DNA of 64,000 nucleotides from Flavobacterium sp. xlx-214 (lineage in GTDB: Bacteria; Bacteroidota; Bacteroidia; Flavobacteriales; Flavobacteriaceae), in the NCBI RefSeq assembly GCF_013874595.1, contig NZ_CP059431.1, positions 2,852,001 to 2,916,000 on the forward strand, given 5' to 3'. The position numbers and the translations under genes were made by a program. Shown here piece after piece: positions 1-7,385 of this stretch. The notes under the pieces are model-generated. The model saw only the letters and a list, made by a program, of their open reading frames with translations, was not told the DNA's origin and ran no database searches. Within the stretch, counting starts at the first letter, position 1; each line of letters begins with the position of its first letter.

Positions 1-1086
1 GATATTAAAATTAACAATATTACCGATAAAGGTTTAGGAATGGCTGTTCCTGCATATAGAGTAGATGTTCAGCGTGAAATTGATGTTATTGAAGAAATTT
101 TACGTGTTTATGGTTTTAACAATATTAAAACCGGATCTAAAATTAATGCTACCATTGCTAACGGTTCTAAAACAGACGATCATAAGGTTCAAAACATTAC
201 TGCTAATCAATTAGTTAGTCAAGGTTTTTATGAAATTATGGCTAATTCTTTAACATCTCCTGCGTATTCTGATTTAATAAGTGATTTAAACAAAGCGCAG
301 CAAGTGCAAATTTTAAATCCTTTAAGTAGTGATTTAGCAGCAATGCGTCAAACGCTTCTTTTTGGTGGATTAGAGTCAATGGCATATAATATTAACCGTA
401 AAAATACCGATTTAAAGTATTTTGAATTTGGAAAAACGTATGCTAAAACACTTTCTGGATATGAAGAATACAAGCATTTAGCGTTATTTGCAACAGGAAA
501 CGCATCTCAAATCAATTGGAATAATAAAGCTGCTGCTGTTGATTTTTTCCTTTTCAAAGGATATATTGATGCTTTATTACAACGTTTGGGAATAAATAAA
601 TTAGTAAGCATGCCTAATGAAAGTGATCAATTTTCTGAAGGATTGGTTTACTTTTTAGGAGATCGAAAAATAGTGAGTTTTGGTAGTTTGAAAAAATCTA
701 TTTTAAAACATTTTGATATCAAACAAGAAATGTTTTTTGCCGATTTTAACTGGAATGCTATTTTATCTGTTGTTTCAAGTAAAATTAAGTTTGCCGAGAT
801 TTCTAAATATCCAATTGTAAAACGCGATTTAGCTTTATTGTTAAAGAACGATATAACTTTTGCCGAAGTTTATAAAACGGTGAAATTGGTTGATAAAAAT
901 TTAATTTCTGATGTTTCGCTTTTTGATGTTTACGAAGGAGATAAACTACCAGAAGGGACAAAATCTTACGCAATAAGTATTAAGTTACAAGACAAGGAAA
1001 AAACATTAACTGATGTACAAATTGACAAAATAATGTCTAAAATTCAAAAGCAATTACAAACCGAAGTTGGTGCTGAATTAAGATAA
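1..1086 (+). CDS. pheT: Phenylalanyl-tRNA synthetase beta subunit, C-terminal part (5' end outside window)
   Basis: This is the last 361 residues of the beta subunit of the alpha2-beta2 cytoplasmic enzyme that charges tRNA-Phe. The frame is open from base 1, so the gene starts upstream of the window. The visible part begins in the B5/B3-B4 region (VPAYRVDVQREIDVIEEI, where RxDV..EIDxxEE is typical of PheT), passes through the catalytic-like core, and ends in an anticodon-binding FDX-ACB domain (about the last 95 residues, from KYPIVKRDLALLL). The final residues VGAELR match the family's usual end, so the 3' end is intact. It is followed at once by a hairpin terminator. The pheS partner is not visible. 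The identification is secure. Confidence 0.95.
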   Translation, partial: DIKINNITDKGLGMAVPAYRVDVQREIDVIEEILRVYGFNNIKTGSKINATIANGSKTDDHKVQNITANQLVSQGFYEIMANSLTSPAYSDLISDLNKAQQVQILNPLSSDLAAMRQTLLFGGLESMAYNINRKNTDLKYFEFGKTYAKTLSGYEEYKHLALFATGNASQINWNNKAAAVDFFLFKGYIDALLQRLGINKLVSMPNESDQFSEGLVYFLGDRKIVSFGSLKKSILKHFDIKQEMFFADFNWNAILSVVSSKIKFAEISKYPIVKRDLALLLKNDITFAEVYKTVKLVDKNLISDVSLFDVYEGDKLPEGTKSYAISIKLQDKEKTLTDVQIDKIMSKIQKQLQTEVGAELR

Positions 1087-1091
1087 CAAAC

Positions 1092-1127
1092 AAAAAAGCT
1101 ATTTCTAATTAGAAATAGCTTTTTTTT
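1092..1127. terminator. Bidirectional intrinsic terminator between pheT and the convergent gene
   Basis: The arms AAAAAAGCTATTTCT and AGAAATAGCTTTTTTT pair perfectly around an AATT loop. A-rich and T-rich flanks on both sides let it serve both convergent genes. Confidence 0.85.
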
Positions 1128-1953
1128 ATTTTCTTTTAAAAACTAAGTTTGATTTAAAATCAAGATCGGTATCTTTTATCATTACTTCGCCTACAGAGTT
1201 AAATCGTGTAAAATTGTAATCATCAATTTCTTCATATGCTTTTAACTCATCCACCACATTTTTACCTTCAGCATTGGTTACAAACGTAATAGCAACCTTT
1301 TCTTTTTTATACAACCAACTTTTTTCAAACATAAACTTTCCATTTTTTGATTGACTATGATCAATTGGATACGGTTTTAAAAGCTCAAATTCCATTTTCT
1401 TTAAATTGAAATTTTGGTCGTACTGAAAATAACCTTCATAAAAATCATCCGAATAAAATTCTATTACGTACTGACCGTTTTTTGCCTTTTTACGTGTAAA
1501 CATGTAATCTTTAAAATTATTAAAGAAATCTAATTCGGGCACATTTACGTATTTTCTAATCACAATTTCGGTTAACCAATACATAGGAGAATCATTCCCT
1601 GAATAGCGATTAAAGAAAAGCGTGTCCATAGAAATTTTATTCATAGGATCTTTAACAACGCTTTTATTAATTTTCTTGTTCTTTAAATTGATAGATACAT
1701 TGTACAACACATCAGTTTTTAATAATTGAGCAGTATCATTAATAGTAGCTTGATGCGATACAAAATATTGGTAGTTGTTAGATGCGTAATTATTATACAT
1801 TTGGTTACGCACCTTTTTTATAATTTCAATAATATTGGCACGAGACAACTTATCGATAACCAATTCATCCATATCGGTATCTTCAATTTGTGCATTTGCT
1901 TGCCAAGTATTAAAAGCCAATAAGCTTAAAACAATATATAGGTACTTTTTCAT
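1126..1953 (-). CDS. Secreted hypothetical protein
   Basis: A 275-residue protein that I do not recognise. It begins with a clear signal peptide (MKKYLYIVLSLLAFNTWQANA, probable cleavage near residue 22), so it is exported to the periplasm or outer membrane. The rest is mixed alpha/beta with no further membrane segment, no Cys-rich motif and no visible catalytic signature. Aromatic and charged residues alternate in the second half (for example YVIEFYSDDFYEGYF), which suggests beta strands as in periplasmic or outer-membrane-associated proteins of this phylum. It stands alone, convergent with pheT, and shares that gene's terminator. I assign no function. Confidence 0.75.
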   Translation of the reverse strand: MKKYLYIVLSLLAFNTWQANAQIEDTDMDELVIDKLSRANIIEIIKKVRNQMYNNYASNNYQYFVSHQATINDTAQLLKTDVLYNVSINLKNKKINKSVVKDPMNKISMDTLFFNRYSGNDSPMYWLTEIVIRKYVNVPELDFFNNFKDYMFTRKKAKNGQYVIEFYSDDFYEGYFQYDQNFNLKKMEFELLKPYPIDHSQSKNGKFMFEKSWLYKKEKVAITFVTNAEGKNVVDELKAYEEIDDYNFTRFNSVGEVMIKDTDLDFKSNLVFKRK

Positions 1954-2056
1954 TACAAAATATTAAGGCGTAAATGTAAAGCATAAATAAAATATTAGCA
2001 TCATATTTACCTGTTTTTACACCTTAATATATACAACTTATATACCATTTTTAAAC

Positions 2057-2422
2057 TTAAGGTTTAATTTCAAAAACATACCTATTTACTATATTGGTAT
2101 TGTAATAAGATCCTTTTGATTTTGAGGTTGAAAATTCTTTCCAAACTTCAATAGGTACATGGGCGTGAATGTATTCTTCGGCGCGTGTTGTGTAAATAAT
2201 TAAATATCCTTGTGCACCATCACAACTATAATATTCAATTCTTTTAATCCAAGAACTTTCTGGAGTTGATTGAATATGCTTTACAGGATAATTTGCTTTT
2301 GTAATATCTTTACGAGCTTCTACAAATGTGGTATATGTTCCCGTTAAATCACCACAATCGGCTTTTTTATTACATGCTAAAAAAGCAGTGGAACATAAAC
2401 AAAATAGTAATATTTTCTTCAT
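2057..2422 (-). CDS. Small hypothetical lipoprotein
   Basis: A 121-residue protein with a lipoprotein signal: MKKILLFCLCSTAFLACNKK, with the lipobox ending at Cys17. After lipidation the mature part is about 105 residues. It holds two further Cys (in ADCGDL and YSCDGAQ) that could form a disulfide, and a beta-rich core (GYLIIYTTRAEEYIHAHVPIEVW). The HAHVP segment resembles the end of a KTSC-type domain (short proteins with a Val-Pro turn near the C-terminus), but this is only a suggestion. It is monocistronic and probably sits in the cell envelope. No function is assigned. Confidence 0.7.
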   Translation of the reverse strand: MKKILLFCLCSTAFLACNKKADCGDLTGTYTTFVEARKDITKANYPVKHIQSTPESSWIKRIEYYSCDGAQGYLIIYTTRAEEYIHAHVPIEVWKEFSTSKSKGSYYNTNIVNRYVFEIKP

Positions 2423-2492
2423 AACTCTGTAATTTAGATTTGTTGCCCTCTAAATATACAGAAAAATAAATTGTTTTAATAAAACTTTAACA

Positions 2493-3320
2493 TTATATCA
2501 AATAAATTCCATCTTCTTTAATCAAAATTTTATTTTCTTTATACAACACACCAATGGTTTGTTTAAATGTTTTTTTGCTCATTTCTAAAACACTTTTAAT
2601 TTCATCTGGATGGCTTTTATCATGCAAACCTAAAAAACCATTGTTATATTGCAATTCGTCCAAAATTTTAGTGACATGATCGTTCACTTTTTCAAAGCCC
2701 AATTTTTGTCTAGAAACATCAATTTTTCCATCAGGACGAATGTTTTTAATGTATCCAATTATACGATCTCCTGTTCTAAAATCTTCAAAAACTTCGTTTT
2801 GGTACATTAAACCTTTGTGCTTTTCATTAATGATAACATTAATACCAGCTTCTGTAATATGAGAAACAATTAAATCTACCTCTTCTCCTACTTTTACAGA
2901 AATTTCATCGTTACTTAAAAACTGATTTAATTTAGAACTTCCTACTAAACGATTGGTTTTAACATCTAAAAACATGTACACCATATAATAGTTACCTTCT
3001 TTCATTGGGCGCGCTTGCTCACGAAAAGGAACAAACAAATCTTTTTCTAAGCCCCAATCCATAAATGCACCAAAATCATTAATATAATTTACCTTTAACA
3101 AAGCAAATTCATTTAAAAAAATATAAGGTTCTAAAGTAGTTGCAACTAAACGTTCTTCATGATCTAAATAAACAAAAACATCAATATCTTCACCTAAATC
3201 AAACGCATCAGGAATGTATTTTTTGGGTAAAAGAATGTCTTCATTGCCATCTGTTAAAAACAAACCAACGTTGGTTCTACGTGCAATTTTTAAAGTATTG
3301 AATGTGCCAATTGATATCAT
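2493..3320 (-). CDS. S1 RNA-binding domain protein, CvfB family
   Basis: A 275-residue protein of the CvfB/YitL type: tandem S1-like OB folds followed by a C-terminal winged helix. The N-terminal part (GLFLTDGNEDILLPKKYIP) is the characteristic first S1-like domain. The next S1 units hold KVNYINDFGAFMDWGLEKDLFVPFREQ and GDRIIGYIKNIRPDGKIDVS. The C-terminus (SKKTFKQTIGVLYKENKILIKEDGIYLI) fits a winged helix. Relatives bind RNA and influence virulence-factor expression in Firmicutes; the target here is unknown. I chose the ATG at 3320 (MISIGTFN) rather than a longer frame opening 11 codons upstream, because family members start at this point. Confidence 0.85.
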   Translation of the reverse strand: MISIGTFNTLKIARRTNVGLFLTDGNEDILLPKKYIPDAFDLGEDIDVFVYLDHEERLVATTLEPYIFLNEFALLKVNYINDFGAFMDWGLEKDLFVPFREQARPMKEGNYYMVYMFLDVKTNRLVGSSKLNQFLSNDEISVKVGEEVDLIVSHITEAGINVIINEKHKGLMYQNEVFEDFRTGDRIIGYIKNIRPDGKIDVSRQKLGFEKVNDHVTKILDELQYNNGFLGLHDKSHPDEIKSVLEMSKKTFKQTIGVLYKENKILIKEDGIYLI

Positions 3321-3415
3321 GTTGCAAGAAAATTTACGCAAAAATACAAACATTAAAATCGATTACCTGCTTTTTTGTTATCTTTTAAAAAATATTTTGT
3401 AAATTGTAAATAAAA

Positions 3416-3724
3416 ATGAAACAAATGTATCATTATGCTACAGTATTAAAAGCTTTAGAAGAACTAGGGCAAAAAGGTTTTACCATTGATTACAATGTAG
3501 AAGAAGCGCAAATTTTAAAAAGAGCTGCCGAATTTGAAATTGTTGAAATTTACCGATATGAAGGGATGAGCAATCCAGATGATGAAGCTACCGTTTACGG
3601 TATTTTAAATAAAATTTCTGGTGATAAAGGTGTTTTTGTTGCAGGAAATTTATCATTTGCAGAAAATGATGTTGCTAAAATTCTATTAAAACTAGAAATT
3701 GATCAGAAAAAAAATGAAGAGTAA
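3416..3724 (+). CDS. Small conserved hypothetical protein
   Basis: A 102-residue soluble protein with no signal peptide or membrane segment. The pattern [15 protein letters not shown] ... [26 protein letters not shown] is one I associate with a short Bacteroidota family, sometimes mislabelled phosphoribosylpyrophosphate synthetase. It is far too short for that enzyme and lacks its PRPP-binding motif. The compact alpha/beta layout with an acidic surface suggests a small single-domain protein. It lies between two minus-strand genes and so is transcribed alone. Function unknown. Confidence 0.75.
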   Translation: MKQMYHYATVLKALEELGQKGFTIDYNVEEAQILKRAAEFEIVEIYRYEGMSNPDDEATVYGILNKISGDKGVFVAGNLSFAENDVAKILLKLEIDQKKNEE

Positions 3725-3735
3725 TCTTCATTTTT

Positions 3736-4380
3736 TTATGGTTTAATATCTAAATCAAATGTTTTAATTAAATCATCTAAAACAGGGTTAATTTCTTTTA
3801 AATAATTTAATTTATCTTCTAGCGTATATACTTTTTTAAAGGTAGCTTGCTCATTAACCTTTACATCAAATTTAAGGTGGTAATTGTTTAATTTTCTGTG
3901 TATAAAAGAAACTAAATCGTATAAATTTTCTTCAAAACTAATCTTACTGCCTGTATTTGGAAATTCAATTTGCAATACATTATCCTTTAAGGTTAATTGC
4001 GCCATATTCATGGTAGATGCCATTAACATTCTACCTGTTTTGTAAAACTCATCTGCGCAATAATCCCAAAAATGTTTCAGTTGTTCAAAGGTAAAATCAT
4101 CTTTTGGTAAATCCTCAGGATTGATTTGCGTGTGGTTGATAGACGATTCTAATTCACGTTTCTTCTTAATACTTTTTAATGAAAGTGCCGAAACCATATG
4201 CTCATTAGAGCTTTTAGAAACCACTATGTTTTGAATAGCTAGTTCGTTCTTATCGGTTTCTTGAGTTTGAGCTTGCGTTGTTCCTTTTACTTCAGTTGCT
4301 TCTGTAACAACAATTTCTGATACTTTCTTACTTTCGGTTTTTGTAAAGAAATGTGCGGGAATTAATTTAGAATTGAATTT
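3736..4380 (-). CDS. dnaX: DNA polymerase III tau-specific C-terminal region, reached by a -1 shift from dnaX
   Basis: This open frame continues dnaX after a -1 shift at the A10 run. From AAA-TTC at 4380 downstream there is no stop until 3736. The segment just after the shift is low-complexity and rich in Thr, Glu and Gln (about 50 residues), a linker. It is followed by a folded domain of about 160 residues (DDFTFEQLKHFWDYCADEFYKTGRM ...), as expected for the tau C-terminus that contacts polymerase and helicase. Counting one re-read base, 5444 to 3736 gives exactly 570 codons, a 569-residue tau, close to normal length for the phylum. A separate start at the in-frame GTG at 4224 is unlikely. 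Confidence 0.8.
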   Translation of the reverse strand, partial: KFNSKLIPAHFFTKTESKKVSEIVVTEATEVKGTTQAQTQETDKNELAIQNIVVSKSSNEHMVSALSLKSIKKKRELESSINHTQINPEDLPKDDFTFEQLKHFWDYCADEFYKTGRMLMASTMNMAQLTLKDNVLQIEFPNTGSKISFEENLYDLVSFIHRKLNNYHLKFDVKVNEQATFKKVYTLEDKLNYLKEINPVLDDLIKTFDLDIKP

Positions 4381-5444
4381 TTTTTTTCAGGATGAGTTAA
4401 CGTTGCTAACTGCATTAAACATAACTCTACCAACAAACGCTGATTTTGAGAGGTTTTATATTTTAAATCGCAATTATTAGCAATATTTATGGCTTCAACT
4501 AAAATAATGTTATCTAGTTTTTGTGCTTGAGTGTAAAACAAATTTTTGTTTTCATCGCTTACATCCAAAAGTTGTAATGTTTCTGGATTTTTACAAACCA
4601 ATAAGTTTCTAAAATGTGTTCCAAGCCCCATAACAAAATGCTGACCATCAAAACCTTTGGCTAAAATATCATTATAAGAAAGTAATAAACTTGGAATATT
4701 GTTGGCAATAATACTATCGGTTACTTGCAAATAATAATCAAAATCTAATACATTTAAATTTTCAGCTACTGCTTGTCTTGTTAAATTAGTACCACAATAA
4801 GAAACTACTCTATCAAAAATAGACAAAGCATCACGCATAGCACCATCAGCTTTTTGAGCAATAATTTGCAAAGCATCTTCCTCAAAAGTAATGTTTTGAC
4901 TTTGTGCAACTAACTTTAAGTGATCCTTTGCATCGTTTACCGTAATTCTTTTAAAATCAAATATTTGGCAACGAGAAAGAATAGTAGGAATAATTTTATG
5001 TTTTTCTGTTGTAGCCAGAATAAAAATAGAATGTTTAGGCGGTTCTTCTAAGGTTTTAAGAAAAGCATTAAAAGCTGCCTGAGATAACATATGCACCTCA
5101 TCAATAATATAAACTTTATATTTTCCTGTTTGAGGCGGTATGCGTACTTGATCTATCAAGTTTCGAATATCGTCAACAGAGTTATTGGATGCTGCATCTA
5201 ATTCAAAAACATTAAACGCGAAATCTTCATTAGGATCATCGTAACCTTCTTGGTTTATTTTTCGAGCTAAAATACGAGCACAAGTAGTTTTACCAACACC
5301 ACGCGGACCTGTAAACAACAAAGCCTGCGCTAAGTGATTGTTTTCAATAGCATTTATTAAAGTATTGGTAATATTTTGTTGCCCAACAACATCTTGAAAA
5401 ACTTGCGGACGGTATTTACGAGCAGATACAATGAATTGTTCCAT
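4362..5444 (-). CDS. dnaX: DNA polymerase III subunit gamma/tau (zero-frame product, gamma-like)
   Basis: Clamp-loader ATPase of the replicative polymerase. The zero frame encodes 360 residues: AAA+ domain with Walker A GPRGVGKTT (about 46-54), Walker B IIDEVH (about 113-118), sensor 1 LATTEKHK, the SRC motif LSRCQIF, then the lid and collar domains. It stops five codons after the A10 run, exactly where domain III should end, so the short product would be a complete gamma. The four-Cys zinc module that E. coli DnaX carries between Walker A and the ELDAAS motif is absent; a short acidic loop replaces it. An upstream TATATTTG element suggests its own promoter. A sequencing error in the homopolymer remains possible. 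Confidence 0.93.
   Translation of the reverse strand: MEQFIVSARKYRPQVFQDVVGQQNITNTLINAIENNHLAQALLFTGPRGVGKTTCARILARKINQEGYDDPNEDFAFNVFELDAASNNSVDDIRNLIDQVRIPPQTGKYKVYIIDEVHMLSQAAFNAFLKTLEEPPKHSIFILATTEKHKIIPTILSRCQIFDFKRITVNDAKDHLKLVAQSQNITFEEDALQIIAQKADGAMRDALSIFDRVVSYCGTNLTRQAVAENLNVLDFDYYLQVTDSIIANNIPSLLLSYNDILAKGFDGQHFVMGLGTHFRNLLVCKNPETLQLLDVSDENKNLFYTQAQKLDNIILVEAINIANNCDLKYKTSQNQRLLVELCLMQLATLTHPEKKNSILN
4378..4387 (-). other. A10 slippery run in dnaX (candidate programmed -1 frameshift or transcriptional slippage site)
   Basis: On the coding strand the codons read GAA AAA AAA AAT in zero frame, with ten consecutive A. The run contains the heptamer A-AAA-AAA, which allows both tRNAs to re-pair after a -1 slip, and it is long enough for RNA polymerase slippage. 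A stop occurs five codons later in zero frame, while the -1 frame is open for about 210 codons. Known dnaX genes use either mechanism (ribosomal in E. coli, transcriptional in Thermus). Confidence 0.7.
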
Positions 5445-5460
5445 AACTATTTTGTTAAGG

Positions 5461-5468
5461 CAAATATA
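5461..5468 (-). promoter_or_regulatory. Candidate promoter -7 element for dnaX
   Basis: TATATTTG on the minus strand matches the Bacteroidota TAnnTTTG consensus. It lies 17 bases upstream of the dnaX ATG. No clear -33 TTG is visible. Confidence 0.45.
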
Positions 5469-5482
5469 CCAAAAAAAGTTGG

Positions 5483-6181
5483 TTATTCTGTTACGGGATA
5501 GTACCCACTTTCACCTAATTTCTTTTTCCAATTGGCTTTTACCTGAGGCATATTTAAATTGCGAGCTGCTTCACGATAATCAATCTTACCCTCATCACCT
5601 AGCTCTTTTAAAAGAATTTCAATGTAAAAATCTTCCAAAACATCATTTGGTGCATAAACCGTTTTTAAATTGATATCAAACAATTTAGCAGTTTGCTGAC
5701 TCCAAAAGGCACTCCAACCACTTTTGATATCTTTTACCAAAGCAAAAGTAGTTTTGTTTGTTTGGCGATTAATCAATTTAACTAGAATTTGACCATCTTT
5801 TCGAGATAGTTTTTTCAAACGATCTTCAAATTGTTCTTTTAAATATTTTTCTGTTTTCTTTAAATATTTTCTTTTTTCAGAATTCGTTTCCATTTTAGCC
5901 ATATTTTCGTTTAATATGGTTAAATTATCACTTGTCATTAAAGCATATGGATACACTCTTAAAATACGTCTTCTAAGAATACTTTGAATTTTCATTCGCT
6001 CAATATCTTCCTTAGAAAAATTAATGTGCATTTCGGGTAACATAAATTCTTTTTCAATATCTCCGTCATCCAAAACGTTAGTACGAAGTGAATCTGCATA
6101 CTTTTCCCAATCGTAAACTTGCGCATTGCTTGTTATCGAAAATAAAAGAATGATAAGCCCAAATATTTTTTTCATTTTCAT
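5483..6181 (-). CDS. DUF4294 family protein
   Basis: A 232-residue protein with a cleavable signal peptide (MKMKKIFGLIILLFSITSNA). The body matches the DUF4294 pattern: ELPEMHI-like LPEMHINFSKEDIERM, then RRRILRVYPYALM, then a long helical stretch with KRKYLKKTEKYLKEQFEDRLKKLSRKDGQILVKLINRQT, and GWSAFWSQQTAKLFD. The family occurs in Bacteroidota and has no established function. Its many charged residues and helices suggest a periplasmic soluble protein. The two nearby initiating Met codons (positions 1 and 3) give nearly the same product. It shares orientation with dnaX but lies upstream of that gene's own promoter. Confidence 0.8.
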   Translation of the reverse strand: MKMKKIFGLIILLFSITSNAQVYDWEKYADSLRTNVLDDGDIEKEFMLPEMHINFSKEDIERMKIQSILRRRILRVYPYALMTSDNLTILNENMAKMETNSEKRKYLKKTEKYLKEQFEDRLKKLSRKDGQILVKLINRQTNKTTFALVKDIKSGWSAFWSQQTAKLFDINLKTVYAPNDVLEDFYIEILLKELGDEGKIDYREAARNLNMPQVKANWKKKLGESGYYPVTE

Positions 6182-6218
6182 TGTGAAATTATAATCAAAT
6201 ATAAAATAAAATAATCAG

Positions 6219-6226
6219 TAATTTTG
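6219..6226 (+). promoter_or_regulatory. Candidate promoter -7 element for the M42 peptidase
   Basis: TAATTTTG matches TAnnTTTG and sits 20 bases before the ATG at 6247, giving a short leader. Confidence 0.4.
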
Positions 6227-6246
6227 TTTAAAATTTTAATAAAATC

Positions 6247-7344
6247 ATGAGTACAAAAACCATACTAAATACCAAGTCTTTATCATTTTTAGAGAACTAT
6301 TTAAATAACGCATCGCCAACTGGTTTTGAAAGCCAAGGTCAACAATTATGGATGAATTATTTAAAACCGTACGTAGATACCATTTTTACCGATACTTATG
6401 GTACTTGTGTTGGTGTTATTAACCCAGATGCAGCGTTTAAAGTTGTGATTGAAGGGCATGCTGACGAAATTTCTTGGTATGTTAATTACATTTCTGAGGA
6501 TGGATTGATTTACGTGATTCGTAATGGAGGAAGTGATCAAATGATTGCACCTTCTAAACGAGTGAATATTCACACAAAAAAAGGTATTGTTAAAGGTGTT
6601 TTTGGATGGCCAGCTATTCACACGCGTTTACGTGCTGGAAAAGAAGAACCAACTCCAAAAATTGAAAATATTTTTATTGATTGTGGTTGTGATTCAAAAG
6701 CCGAAGTAGAAGCTTTAGGTATTCATGTAGGATGTGTTGTTACCTACCCTGACACTTTTGAAATTTTAAACAACAACAAATTTGTTTGTAGAGCTTTAGA
6801 TAATAGAATGGGTGGTTTTATGATTGCAGAAGTTGCCCGTTTATTAAAAGAAAACAAAAAGAAATTACCTTTTGGTTTGTACATTGTGAATTCAGTTCAA
6901 GAAGAAGTTGGATTGAGAGGTGCCGAAATGATTACGCAAACCATAAAACCAAATGTTGCCATTGTTACCGATGTTTGTCATGATAGCAGTACGCCTATGA
7001 TTGATAAAAAGGTAGAAGGTGATAATAAAATAGGTTTAGGACCTGTAATAACTTATGCCCCCGCGGTACAAAATAACCTACGCGATTTAATTATTGAAAC
7101 AGCTGAACAAAACAAAATTCCTTTTCAGCGTTTAGCTTCTTCACGTGTTACAGGAACAGATACCGATGCCTTTGCTTATAGTAATGGTGGTGTTACATCT
7201 GCTTTAATTTCATTGCCTTTGCGTTATATGCACACAACTGTTGAAATGGTTCATAAAGACGATGTTGAACATGTAATTAAATTGATTTACTCGACCTTAT
7301 TAAAAATTAAAAACAATCATAATTTTAGTTATTTTCAGGAGTAA
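6247..7344 (+). CDS. M42 family metallopeptidase (glutamyl/deblocking aminopeptidase type)
   Basis: A 365-residue cytoplasmic aminopeptidase of the tetrahedral M42 (TET) family, which trims peptides from proteasome-like proteolysis. Metal and catalytic residues are visible in order: GHADEI (His/Asp, about residue 75-80), CRALDNRMGG (bridging Asp, near 180), QEEVGLRGAE (catalytic Glu-Glu, near 215), VTDVCHD (metal Asp, near 240) and YMHTTVEMVH (metal His, near 330). Length is normal for the family. It is transcribed alone from a TAATTTTG-type promoter and ends at a strong hairpin shared with rtcB. Substrate preference cannot be read from the sequence. Confidence 0.9.
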   Translation: MSTKTILNTKSLSFLENYLNNASPTGFESQGQQLWMNYLKPYVDTIFTDTYGTCVGVINPDAAFKVVIEGHADEISWYVNYISEDGLIYVIRNGGSDQMIAPSKRVNIHTKKGIVKGVFGWPAIHTRLRAGKEEPTPKIENIFIDCGCDSKAEVEALGIHVGCVVTYPDTFEILNNNKFVCRALDNRMGGFMIAEVARLLKENKKKLPFGLYIVNSVQEEVGLRGAEMITQTIKPNVAIVTDVCHDSSTPMIDKKVEGDNKIGLGPVITYAPAVQNNLRDLIIETAEQNKIPFQRLASSRVTGTDTDAFAYSNGGVTSALISLPLRYMHTTVEMVHKDDVEHVIKLIYSTLLKIKNNHNFSYFQE

Positions 7345-7353
7345 CTAATTAAC

Positions 7354-7385
7354 AAAGCCCTTACATTTTAGGTAAGGGCTTTTTT
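7354..7385. terminator. Intrinsic terminator between the M42 peptidase and rtcB
   Basis: AAAGCCCTTAC pairs with GTAAGGGCTTT around a 7-base loop and is followed by T6. It lies between two convergent genes. Confidence 0.85.

Noticed and set aside
3736-4224. A separate 162-residue gene starting at GTG 4224
   Set aside because: The frame is open well upstream of 4224 and joins dnaX exactly by a -1 shift; its sequence fits the tau C-terminus.
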